From NCBI GenBank assembly GCA_023391005.1, contig JAEWBS010000025.1, positions 1 through 20,171 of the forward strand: a DNA stretch of 20,171 nt, given 5' to 3'. Below the pieces are notes generated by a model. It did no database searches, was not told the DNA's origin, and saw only the letters and a program-made list of their open reading frames with translations. Positions 13,435-20,171 of the stretch are shown piece after piece (position 1 is the first letter of the stretch; each line of letters starts with the position of its first letter). The DNA comes from Bacillota bacterium. Lineage in GTDB: Bacteria > Bacillota > Clostridia > Oscillospirales > Ruminococcaceae. The position numbers were made by a program, and so were the translations under genes.

Positions 13435-14187
13435 ATGCTTCGTGCCATGATTCTCGTTCTCACGCTGCTGCTCGTCACGCTGTCGGCGGCGTATTTAGGG
13501 CAGGATGAGCAGCTGACGCAGGTTTTGCGTATGGCGAAAACGCCGGTGACCAGCTTACCCGCCGAGCCGTCTGAGCCCCCTGCCAGTGCCGAGCCGCCGC
13601 CCGAATCCAGCTCTCAATCCCAACCGGCCTCTTCTCAAAGCAGCAGCACCTCACCCCGCTTTGTGATGGACGAGCCGTTAACCAACCCCATCCCACCCGC
13701 CGAGGCAGGCGACACCGATTCATCCGGCTCCTCGAGCGATTCGTTGCCCGATCCCTCGGCCCACGCGCTGCTCTATTCGGTCGATGACGAAAGCTCTGAG
13801 CCCTATGTGCACACCCCCCCAACCGAGGAGGAGAAGCTGGCCGCTGCCGAACCCTACGTCAAGGAGTTGTTCGCGCTTAAGGACCGCAATGTCCGCGCCT
13901 TTGGTGAGCTGGCAGACGAAGCCCTTTCAGAATATCTGGGTATTCCCCCCAGCGAGCGCGCAGCCGCTCTGCCGTCGCTGATGGAAAAATATCTGCCGCG
14001 CGCGACCGAGCTTGAGAAAGAGAGCGACACCCAATCCGAAGCCATTTTGCTAAGAATGTCGGCAGCGCTGGCCGCCATCGGCGCGGACGACTCGATTGTA
14101 CAGGACGCGCGCGCAGCGTATGAGCGCTCCAAACGCGAGCAAATGACGCATTACACCGCGCTGTTTTCTTCGCTGCCCGCCACCTAA
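13435..14187 (+). CDS. Exported protein of unknown function with Ser/Pro-rich linker
   Basis: I do not recognise this protein. Its 250 residues begin with a single hydrophobic stretch (about 4-20, LVLTLLLVTLSAAYLG), a signal peptide or membrane anchor. A long low-complexity Ser/Pro/Glu region (about 40-110) resembles an extracellular linker. The last 125 residues look like a mainly helical domain (EEKLAAAEPYVKELFALKDR onwards) without Cys or known motifs. GGGAGG lies 7 nt before the ATG. It is a single-gene unit between the proS terminator and a convergent terminator. A possible sigma-F/G type promoter hints at expression during sporulation, but that is inference. Confidence 0.75.
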   Translation: MLRAMILVLTLLLVTLSAAYLGQDEQLTQVLRMAKTPVTSLPAEPSEPPASAEPPPESSSQSQPASSQSSSTSPRFVMDEPLTNPIPPAEAGDTDSSGSSSDSLPDPSAHALLYSVDDESSEPYVHTPPTEEEKLAAAEPYVKELFALKDRNVRAFGELADEALSEYLGIPPSERAAALPSLMEKYLPRATELEKESDTQSEAILLRMSAALAAIGADDSIVQDARAAYERSKREQMTHYTALFSSLPAT

Positions 14188-14194
14188 GGCAAAA

Positions 14195-14227
14195 ACGCAC
14201 CGGCAAAAACTGCCGGTGCGTTTGTTT
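14195..14227. terminator. Bidirectional terminator between convergent genes
   Basis: ACGCACCGGCA and TGCCGGTGCGT form a perfect 11-bp stem with a 5-nt loop. Plus-strand transcripts meet TTGTTTT after it and minus-strand transcripts meet TTTTGCC, so it serves both genes. It begins 7 nt after the plus-strand stop, and its plus-strand T-tail touches the stop of the lipoprotein gene. Confidence 0.88.
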
Positions 14228-14943
14228 TAGCCCACTCTGGGGTGCAGCGTAAAGAGAATGTTGCGATAAAGCTCAAGGTTCTTAGCGTCGTCAACCGGTA
14301 CATCCACCTTGACGGTCATGGCGTAAAATTTCTCGTTCATCTGATCATTACACATGTAAAAACGCAACGCGTGGTTGCCGCTTTCTTTGTCGACAAACTC
14401 AAAATAAAACGCGTTCCAGCCGCCGTCGAAGGCGACGCCCTTTTCATCCACAAGCAGCTCATAGCCGAAGTCCTCGACAATATTTCTTTTAAGTCCCTCG
14501 TAGTAAACATCGGTGGTAAAGAAGCTTGCTCTCATCTGGTTGAGTTGCTCGGTGGGATCGGACGTATTGTACTGGGCTGCCAGATCGGCCGGGGCGGTCG
14601 TGATGACGACCGAACCATACACCTTGTCGGTTTTGGCTTCGTGCAGGTCAAAGAGCGAATCAAAGCCACTGTCACCCAGCCAGTTGGTGTCGGTTCCGTC
14701 CGGGAAATTAAGACCGAAATGCTGCATGGTTACCGAACCGGTACGCGGCTCATAATCCATTGTGAACAGCGGGTCTTCCAGCTGTTTAAAAACAAAACGT
14801 CCGTTTTCGACATGGCCGCCGGTTGCGCCCGCCGAACTGCTCTGTGAGGAGGAGGGTGCCGAAGAGCCAGACGATGACGGCGCGGATTGACAGGACGCCA
14901 ACAAAATCATCGCAAGCAACAGCGCAACGCCTTTTTTAATCAT
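14227..14943 (-). CDS. Lipoprotein of unknown function
   Basis: I do not recognise the mature domain. The 238-residue protein has a clear lipoprotein signal: MIKK, a hydrophobic core and the lipobox LASC with Cys18 as the lipidated residue. A Ser-rich linker follows (about 19-38). The rest is a probably beta-rich globular domain (GRFVFKQLEDPLFTMDYEPR onwards, with EFVDKESGNHALRFYMCNDQ near the end) of about 195 residues. It should sit on the outer face of the cell membrane. It is transcribed alone from a TATAAT promoter, converging on the secreted protein at 13435-14187 through a shared terminator. Its function cannot be assigned from sequence alone. Confidence 0.82.
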   Translation of the reverse strand: MIKKGVALLLAMILLASCQSAPSSSGSSAPSSSQSSSAGATGGHVENGRFVFKQLEDPLFTMDYEPRTGSVTMQHFGLNFPDGTDTNWLGDSGFDSLFDLHEAKTDKVYGSVVITTAPADLAAQYNTSDPTEQLNQMRASFFTTDVYYEGLKRNIVEDFGYELLVDEKGVAFDGGWNAFYFEFVDKESGNHALRFYMCNDQMNEKFYAMTVKVDVPVDDAKNLELYRNILFTLHPRVG

Positions 14944-14987
14944 TTATAATCTCTCCGTTTCAAAATCCATTTGCCTTTAGCTTTCCT

Positions 14988-15016
14988 ATTATACGACAGT
15001 TTACGCAATTTGAACA
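14988..15016 (-). promoter_or_regulatory. Promoter of the lipoprotein gene
   Basis: A perfect TATAAT (14993-14988) on the minus strand lies 45 bp before the ATG. The best -35 at 17 bp spacing is TGTTCA (15016-15011), a poor match, so an activator or another spacing may be involved. The 14944-15230 gap holds this promoter and two hairpins behind dnaJ. Confidence 0.55.
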
Positions 15017-15061
15017 GATCAATTGTCGGGTAAGAGATGGATAAAACGTAAAACAATCGTT

Positions 15062-15107
15062 AAAAAAGCACCGAAAGGTCTTAGCATTTGAACAAATCTT
15101 CTTTCGG
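15062..15107 (-). terminator. Second terminator downstream of dnaJ
   Basis: On the minus strand CCGAAAG (15107-15101) pairs with CTTTCGG (15077-15071), with an inner ATTTG/CAAAT pair, followed by TGCTTTTTT. It lies about 120 nt past the dnaJ stop and upstream of the lipoprotein promoter. Confidence 0.65.
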
Positions 15108-15182
15108 CTTGCTAAACTTCACACAAAAATGCTGCGCGCCACCGATTTTTATGATTGTACGTCTCCCGAGTAATGATAAACG

Positions 15183-15218
15183 AAGCGTACCACAGGGCTT
15201 GGGCTCTGTGGTACGCTT
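15183..15218 (-). terminator. dnaJ operon terminator hairpin
   Basis: AAGCGTACCACAG (15183-15195) pairs perfectly with CTGTGGTACGCTT (15206-15218), a 13-bp stem with a 10-nt loop, 12 nt after the dnaJ stop. On the minus strand CGTTTAT follows, a weak T-tract. The stronger T-run lies on the other strand. Confidence 0.75.
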
Positions 15219-15230
15219 TATTTTGGTATA

Positions 15231-16382
15231 TTACGAATTTTCTCCGCGCATCGATTCTTTGATACGGTCAAAAAAGCTCTTGCGCTTCTCATAATTGCGG
15301 TCCGAGAGCGTGCCCTCAAAATCGCGCAGCGCCTGCTTTTGCTTGTTGTTAAGTGACTTTGGCACCTCCACCGTCACGCGGACAAACTGGTCGCCCTTGC
15401 CGCGCCCGTTGATGAACGGCACGCCCCTGCTCTTGAGCCGGAAGACTGTCTGAGGCTGCGTACCCTCGGGCACCGTGTATTTGACCTTGCCCTCGAGCGT
15501 CGGGACGGTAATCTCATCCCCGAGCGCCGCCTGCATAAACGTAATCGGAATCTCACACCAGATGTCGTAGCCGTCGCGTTCAAACACGGGATCGGGCCGC
15601 ACCGAGACGGTGATGTTCGCATCGCCCGCCGGGCCGCCGTTTAGCCCTGAGTCGCCCTGACCGCGCAGTGTAAAGGTCTGGCCATGGTTAATGCCCGCGG
15701 GCACCGTGACGGTCAGCTTGCGCTGCTTTCTGACGCGGCCGGACCCTGAGCAGTCGGCGCAGGGTTCCTTAATGACCTTGCCCTTGCCACCGCATTGCGG
15801 GCAGGTCTTTTGCACCTGCATAGTGCCCAGCATGGTGCGCTCGGTCGCGCGAATGCTGCCCGTACCGCCGCAGGTGGCGCAAACCTCGGGGCTGGTACCC
15901 TTCTTGGCGCCCGATCCCGCGCAGGTCTCGCAGGTTTCGAGGTGAGGTACCGAGATATCCTTGTTACAGCCAAGCGCCGCCTCTTCAAACGACAGCGACA
16001 GCGTCAGGCCGATATCCCGCCCACGGATCGGCCCGTTGGGGTTGCGGGTGCGGGTTGATCCGCCAAAGCCGCCAAAAAAGCTGCCAAACAGGTCGCCTAA
16101 ATCTATGTCCTCAAAGCCGCCGCCAAATCCGCCGGCGCCCGCGCCGTAGCTCGGATCCACCCCCGCGTGACCGAACTGGTCATAACGGGCGCGCTTCTGC
16201 GGGTCTGAAAGTACTTCGTAAGCCTCGCCAACCTCTTTGAACGCCGCTTCGGCCTTTTTGTCCCCGGGGTTCACATCGGGGTGGTATTGCTTGGCCAGCT
16301 TGCGGTAGGCCTTCTTAATTTCATCATCCGAGGCGCCCTTGGACACGCCCAGCACCTCGTAAAAATCTCTTTTGTCCGCCAA
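15231..16382 (-). CDS. dnaJ: Chaperone DnaJ (Hsp40)
   Basis: DnaJ delivers unfolded proteins to DnaK and stimulates its ATPase. The 383-residue protein has a J domain with HPD at 34-36 and a Gly/Phe-rich linker (GAGAGGFGGGFE, FGSFFGGFGG). Four zinc-finger repeats CETCAGSG, CATCGGTG, CPQCGGKG and CADCSGSG follow, then the C-terminal substrate-binding domains. It is therefore a full type I DnaJ. The start codon is TTG at 16382-16380: nearby ATG codons are out of frame, while GGGAG lies 10 nt upstream and the protein begins MADKRDFYEVLG as expected. It is the last gene of the hrcA operon. A stem-loop lies between dnaK and dnaJ. Confidence 0.96.
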   Translation of the reverse strand: MADKRDFYEVLGVSKGASDDEIKKAYRKLAKQYHPDVNPGDKKAEAAFKEVGEAYEVLSDPQKRARYDQFGHAGVDPSYGAGAGGFGGGFEDIDLGDLFGSFFGGFGGSTRTRNPNGPIRGRDIGLTLSLSFEEAALGCNKDISVPHLETCETCAGSGAKKGTSPEVCATCGGTGSIRATERTMLGTMQVQKTCPQCGGKGKVIKEPCADCSGSGRVRKQRKLTVTVPAGINHGQTFTLRGQGDSGLNGGPAGDANITVSVRPDPVFERDGYDIWCEIPITFMQAALGDEITVPTLEGKVKYTVPEGTQPQTVFRLKSRGVPFINGRGKGDQFVRVTVEVPKSLNNKQKQALRDFEGTLSDRNYEKRKSFFDRIKESMRGENS

Positions 16383-16419
16383 ATCGCATCATCTCCCTTC
16401 TGATGCGCAAACAGGGGTC

Positions 16420-16453
16420 AAGGCCCTTGGCGCACTTCGTCGTCAAAGGCCTT
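16420..16453 (-). ncRNA. Intercistronic stem-loop between dnaK and dnaJ
   Basis: AAGGCCTTTG (16453-16444) pairs with CAAGGGCCTT (16429-16420) across a 14-nt loop, 10 pairs with one G-U. No T-tract follows. It may protect or trim the mRNA, and so set dnaK and dnaJ levels apart. This is not an independent RNA gene. Confidence 0.4.
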
Positions 16454-16476
16454 TTCCTATATGCGCTTTTTAAGCT

Positions 16477-18303
16477 TTATTCGGCGTCCTTAAAATCGGC
16501 GTCAACAAAGTCTGCGTTCTGGCCGCCGCCCTGCGCGCCACCTGTGGGCTCCTGTGCGGGCTGCTCGGCCTGCGCGGCCTTGTAAATCTTCTCGGACATT
16601 TCAGCGAACTTTTTAGAGAGCGACTCGGTGCCGGTCTTGATCAGCTCGTTGTCGGTGCCCTTAAGCGCTTCCTTAAGCGCGGCGAGCTTCTGCTCAATCT
16701 CGGCCTTGTCGGCGGGGTCGACCTTATCGCCCAGCTCAGACAGCGCCTGCTCGGTTTGGTAGACGAGCTGGTCGGCGTTGTTGCGGGTGTCGGCCTCCTC
16801 GCGGCGGCGCTTATCCTCTTCGGCAAATTGCTCGGCATCCTTGACGGCCTTCTCGATATCGTCCTTCGACATGTTGGTCGACGAAGAAATCGTGATATTC
16901 TGCTCCTTGCCGGTACCCTTATCCTTCGCCGAGACGTGCACAATGCCGTTGGCGTCGATGTCGAAGGTCACCTCAATCTGCGGCATGCCGCGGCGGGCGG
17001 GCAGAATGCCGTCGAGCTTAAAGAGGCCCAGCGTCTTGTTGCCCGCGGCCATCTCGCGCTCGCCCTGCAGCACATGCACCTCAACCGAGGTCTGGTTGTC
17101 AGCGGCGGTCGAGAAGACCTGACTCTTCTTGGTCGGGATGGTCGTGTTGCGGTCGATGATCTTGGTGAACACGCCGCCCATTGTCTCGATGCCCAGCGAC
17201 AGCGGGGTTACGTCGAGCAGCAGCAGGCCCTTGACGTCGCCGCCGAGCACACCGCCCTGAATGGCCGCGCCCACCGCGACACATTCGTCGGGGTTGATGC
17301 CCTTAAACGGTTCCTTGCCGATGAAGCTCTTAACCGCGTCGAGCACGGCGGGAATTCTCGAAGAACCGCCGACCATGAGTACCTTGTCAATCTGCGAGGT
17401 CGAAAGCCCCGAGTCGGAGAGCGCCTGCTTAACCGGGCCCATGGTGGCCGCGACAAGATCGGCGGTCAACTCGTTAAACTTCGCGCGGGTAATCGACATA
17501 TCCAAATGCTTCGGGCCGGTGGCGTCGGCGGTGATGAACGGCAGATTGACCTGCGCGGTCGTCACGCCCGAAAGCTCGATCTTCGCCTTCTCGGCCGCTT
17601 CCTTGAGGCGCTGCATCGCCATTTTGTCCTGCGTCAGGTCGATACCGCTCTCGTTCTTGAAGGTGTCGGCCATATATTTGATGACGCGGTCGTCGAAATC
17701 GTCGCCGCCCAGACGGTTGTTGCCGGCGGTTGCTAAAACCTCCTGCACGCCGTCGCCCATCTCGATGATCGAGACGTCGAAGGTGCCGCCGCCAAGGTCA
17801 TAAACCATGACCTTCTGGTCGTTTTCTTTGTCGACGCCGTAGGCGAGCGCTGCGGCGGTCGGCTCGTTGATGATGCGTTTGACGTCTAAGCCCGCAATGC
17901 GGCCCGCGTCCTTGGTGGCCTGACGCTGCGCGTCGGTGAAGTAAGCCGGGACGGTGATGACCGCCTCGGTGATCGTCTGGCCCAGATAGGCCTCGGCGTC
18001 GGTCTTCAGCTTTTGCAGCACCATAGCCGAAATTTCCTGCGGGGTATATTTTTTGCTGTCGATCGCGACAGTATAATCCGAACCCATTTTGCGCTTGATC
18101 GAGCTGATGGTTCTATCGGGGTTGGTGATGGCCTGACGCTTTGCGACCTGGCCGACCATGCGCTCTCCGGTTTTAGAAAACGCGACGACCGACGGCGTGG
18201 TTCTGGCGCCCTCCGCGTTGGCGATAACGACCGGCTCGCCGCCTTCCATAACGGCCACACAAGAGTTTGTGGTTCCAAGGTCAATGCCGATAATCTTTCC
18301 CAT
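16477..18303 (-). CDS. dnaK: Chaperone DnaK (Hsp70)
   Basis: DnaK is the ATP-driven Hsp70 that binds exposed hydrophobic peptides with DnaJ and GrpE. The 608-residue product begins MGKIIGIDLGTTNSCVAVME. Other signatures are VPAYFTDAQRQATKDAGRIA, DLGGGTFDVSI and VGGSSRIPAV in the ATPase domain, DVTPLSLGIETMGGV in the substrate domain, and a flexible Gln/Gly-rich end finishing DFVDADFKDAE. Two in-frame ATGs lie 6 nt apart; 18303 is chosen because GGAGG is 8 nt before it, against 2 nt for the other. It lies between grpE and dnaJ under CIRCE control. A large plus-strand open frame over it is a composition artefact. Confidence 0.97.
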   Translation of the reverse strand: MGKIIGIDLGTTNSCVAVMEGGEPVVIANAEGARTTPSVVAFSKTGERMVGQVAKRQAITNPDRTISSIKRKMGSDYTVAIDSKKYTPQEISAMVLQKLKTDAEAYLGQTITEAVITVPAYFTDAQRQATKDAGRIAGLDVKRIINEPTAAALAYGVDKENDQKVMVYDLGGGTFDVSIIEMGDGVQEVLATAGNNRLGGDDFDDRVIKYMADTFKNESGIDLTQDKMAMQRLKEAAEKAKIELSGVTTAQVNLPFITADATGPKHLDMSITRAKFNELTADLVAATMGPVKQALSDSGLSTSQIDKVLMVGGSSRIPAVLDAVKSFIGKEPFKGINPDECVAVGAAIQGGVLGGDVKGLLLLDVTPLSLGIETMGGVFTKIIDRNTTIPTKKSQVFSTAADNQTSVEVHVLQGEREMAAGNKTLGLFKLDGILPARRGMPQIEVTFDIDANGIVHVSAKDKGTGKEQNITISSSTNMSKDDIEKAVKDAEQFAEEDKRRREEADTRNNADQLVYQTEQALSELGDKVDPADKAEIEQKLAALKEALKGTDNELIKTGTESLSKKFAEMSEKIYKAAQAEQPAQEPTGGAQGGGQNADFVDADFKDAE

Positions 18304-18400
18304 AATCATTTCCTCCTAAAATATATCACAGATGTTCTATACAAAATTCATATTATCTGAAACGGCTTGCCGCCGTGCTCAAATCGTTTTAAAAATGCTT

Positions 18401-18979
18401 TTAATTCGCGACCTTGACCATCGCGTGGCGGATGATGCGGTCGCCCAGCCGGTAGCCCTTCTGAAAAACCTCGACCACCGTTTGCGTATCGACGCTCTCG
18501 TCCTCGACATGCATCACCGCGTTGTGCTGGTTGGGGTCAAACGCGTCGCCGGGCTCGCCGAATTTTTCAACCTTGAGCTTTGCAAATGCGTCCATCAGCG
18601 ACTGGTACGTCAGCTCGGTGCCTTTTTTGTACTCGGCGTCGGCGCACTCGGCGGCCAGCGCCCGTTCAAAGTTGTCAGAAACGGTGAGAAATGCGGTGGC
18701 GGCGGCGGCGGTCGCTTCGGGATAGACGGCGTCGCGCTCGCGCTGGCTGCGCTTTCTGAAGTTATCGTACTCCGCCATGAGCCGAAGATATTTATCGTTG
18801 AGCGCCGCGTAATCGTCCTGTAGCTTTTCAAGCTCGGTTTTTGCGGGCGCTTTTTCTTCCTTGTCGCGTTTTGCTTCGTCGGCTTTGCCCTCGGCGGCAG
18901 CCGCTGCTGTGTTAGCAGGGCCGGTGTTCTGCGCCATCTCGTCAGCCTGCTGCGGCGTGACCTGCTCCTTGTCTGACAT
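18401..18979 (-). CDS. grpE: Nucleotide exchange factor GrpE
   Basis: GrpE releases ADP from DnaK and so resets the chaperone cycle. The 192-residue product has an acidic, Ala-rich disordered N-terminus (about 1-40) and a long coiled-coil helix (ELEKLQDDYAALNDKYLRLM followed by AEYDNFRKRSQRERD). The C-terminal beta wing carries the signature VFQKGYRLGDRIIRHAMVKV. GGAGGG lies 7 nt before ATG 18979. It is 80 nt downstream of hrcA and 97 nt upstream of dnaK in one operon. Confidence 0.95.
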   Translation of the reverse strand: MSDKEQVTPQQADEMAQNTGPANTAAAAAEGKADEAKRDKEEKAPAKTELEKLQDDYAALNDKYLRLMAEYDNFRKRSQRERDAVYPEATAAAATAFLTVSDNFERALAAECADAEYKKGTELTYQSLMDAFAKLKVEKFGEPGDAFDPNQHNAVMHVEDESVDTQTVVEVFQKGYRLGDRIIRHAMVKVAN

Positions 18980-19059
18980 GTGGTTTCCCTCCGATTATCA
19001 TTTTAAAGTGGCCGTCCGGTCCGCCGTTCTCGCGGCAACCGCCCGACAGGGCCAATAGA

Positions 19060-20085
19060 TCAAGCGTTATATGTTTCGCTTAAAAGCTTGCCTAGCGTCT
19101 GGGCAAAGTACTCGAGGTGCGGTATCAACCCCGCGTAATCCATGCGCGTCGGCCCGATGATACCGATGGCCCCCGCCGCGCTCTGGCCGATGTTATAGCG
19201 CGCAATGATCACCGAGCTGTCGGCCAGCTGGCTTGTCGCCGACTCGTGGCCGATCATAACCTGCACCGACGCGCCCGAATCGCCGATTAAATCCAACATC
19301 TCACGGCGACGCTCGATAAAGCTCAGAAGGTCATAAGCACCGGGGGTCAGCTCGGCATAGTCGAGCAGATTAATGACGCCCTTGGTAAAATACTGGCCCT
19401 CGTTAATCTCGCGCACCAGATCGTACAGCGCCGCGAAAACCGGCATAAACAGCCGCGCGTAGTCGCCCAGCGAAACGCTGACCGCGCTGATGTAGGAGGA
19501 GGTGATATCCTCCAGACTGCGCCCGACGAGCTGGGTATCGGCAAAGTTGATAAAGAAGTCGATGATCGGCTGGGTGACGTTAAAATCGACCCGGCAGACC
19601 TTGTTTTTGATAACGCCGGACGACGCAATCAGCAGAATGACCACCGTGCGCAGCCCCGCTGGGATGATCTCGATGCGCCGCACCGTGACAGTGGCGGGAA
19701 TCATCGTTGTTGAGATGGTCGCAAGCCTTGTAATTTCGGCCAGTGCGGCGGCGGCATCCTCCAAAAGCTGATCGGGGTCGGCGTTTCTGATATTGAACAG
19801 CGCGTCGATCTCGGCGCGCTCGGCAGCGGTCAGCGGGCGGGTTTTCATCATCTCGTCGATATAGAGCCGGTAGCCCATATGGGTCGGCACCCTGCCCGAG
19901 GAGGTGTGGGGCTGTTCTAAATAGCCCGCCTCCTCCAGCGTCACCATATCGTTGCGGATGGTGGCCGAAGAAACGGCGTTCTGCATCGCGTGCGCCACAT
20001 ATTTAGAGCCTACGGGTTCACCCGTGCGGATAAACTGTTCGACAACCGCTTCGAGAATCAGCATTTTACGTTGATCCAACGCCAT
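19060..20085 (-). CDS. hrcA: Heat-inducible transcription repressor HrcA
   Basis: HrcA binds CIRCE and represses the dnaK and groE operons until heat diverts the GroEL it needs to stay folded. The 341-residue product has an N-terminal winged helix (ILEAVVEQFIRTGEPVGSKY, VSSATIRNDMVTLEEAGYLE, QPHTSSGRVPTHMGYRLYID). A GAF-like dimerisation domain follows, ending in the conserved IGIIGPTRMDYAGLIPHLEY. Length is normal. AAAGGGGG lies about 7 nt before the ATG. It is the first gene after a perfect CIRCE element, so it represses its own operon. Confidence 0.97.
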   Translation of the reverse strand: MALDQRKMLILEAVVEQFIRTGEPVGSKYVAHAMQNAVSSATIRNDMVTLEEAGYLEQPHTSSGRVPTHMGYRLYIDEMMKTRPLTAAERAEIDALFNIRNADPDQLLEDAAAALAEITRLATISTTMIPATVTVRRIEIIPAGLRTVVILLIASSGVIKNKVCRVDFNVTQPIIDFFINFADTQLVGRSLEDITSSYISAVSVSLGDYARLFMPVFAALYDLVREINEGQYFTKGVINLLDYAELTPGAYDLLSFIERRREMLDLIGDSGASVQVMIGHESATSQLADSSVIIARYNIGQSAAGAIGIIGPTRMDYAGLIPHLEYFAQTLGKLLSETYNA

Positions 20086-20133
20086 GGGTAAACCCCCTTT
20101 TATTCGGGTGAGAATTGCCCTTGATTTGCTTGT

Positions 20134-20160
20134 TTAGCACTCTTGTATATTGAGTGCTAA
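20134..20160. promoter_or_regulatory. CIRCE operator of the hrcA operon
   Basis: TTAGCACTC, 9 bp, GAGTGCTAA: an exact match to the CIRCE consensus. It lies 49 bp upstream of hrcA. A possible minus-strand -10 (TATACA, 20150-20145) sits in its spacer; the matching -35 would lie at or beyond the right edge of the window. Confidence 0.97.
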
Positions 20161-20171
20161 CTGTACTTTAT

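Noticed and set aside
14242..14847. 201-codon plus-strand frame antisense to the lipoprotein gene
   Set aside because: The minus-strand frame has a lipobox, promoter and terminator; the plus-strand frame has none of these.
16756..17736. 326-codon plus-strand frame antisense to dnaK
   Set aside because: Codon-bias mirror of a highly conserved gene; the Arg/Gly/Val-rich product has no family and no start signals.
1..20171. CRISPR arrays, tRNA or rRNA genes, prophage, toxin-antitoxin or defence genes
   Set aside because: I looked for regular repeats, cloverleaf-like sequences and characteristic motifs on both strands and saw none.

Overview
The window is an ordinary housekeeping segment of a moderately GC-rich, spore-forming member of the Clostridia, probably Oscillospiraceae/Ruminococcaceae-like. 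The evidence is the yicC-remA-gmk-rpoZ-priA gene order, the scpA-scpB-ytfJ-dacF cluster, an hrcA-grpE-dnaK-dnaJ operon under a perfect CIRCE element, a Gram-positive type LexA box, GGAGG-type ribosome binding sites and an archaeal-type prolyl-tRNA synthetase. The exact genus cannot be read from the sequence.

Layout. Positions 1-3272, minus strand: an RNA/nucleotide/DNA-metabolism operon (yicC, remA, gmk, rpoZ, and priA cut by the left edge), started by a strong sigma-A promoter that overlaps the stop codon of rluB and followed by a leader of about 300 nt. Positions 3269-9080, minus strand: a second polycistron (site-2 protease, scpA, scpB, a DUF2953 protein, ytfJ/gerW, dacF) and then rluB. 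rluB is separated from dacF by a 422-bp hairpin-rich element with 22-nt terminal inverted repeats, here interpreted as a MITE-like insertion. Positions 9098-10301, minus strand: two paralogous small membrane proteins with SHOCT-like C-termini, each with its own copy of a very similar promoter. Positions 10597-11689: lexA (minus) divergent from acpP (plus), with a LexA operator over the lexA -35 box. Positions 11754-14221: plus-strand proS and an unknown secreted Ser/Pro-rich protein, converging on an unknown lipoprotein (minus, 14227-14943). Positions 15062-20160, minus strand: the hrcA-grpE-dnaK-dnaJ heat-shock operon with CIRCE upstream and two terminator hairpins downstream.

How the genes work together. 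Most encode core functions: chromosome condensation (ScpAB), replication restart (PriA), SOS control (LexA), transcription (omega), GTP supply (Gmk), ribosome modification (RluB), tRNA charging (ProS), acyl carrier (AcpP) and protein folding (HrcA regulon). YtfJ and DacF point to sporulation.

I found no convincing new defence, mobile or biosynthetic system. The observations most worth a second look are the MITE-like element between dacF and rluB, the duplicated SHOCT genes with duplicated promoters, an inverted repeat sequestering the dacF ribosome binding site, the long yicC leader, and two unknown exported proteins placed tail to tail.
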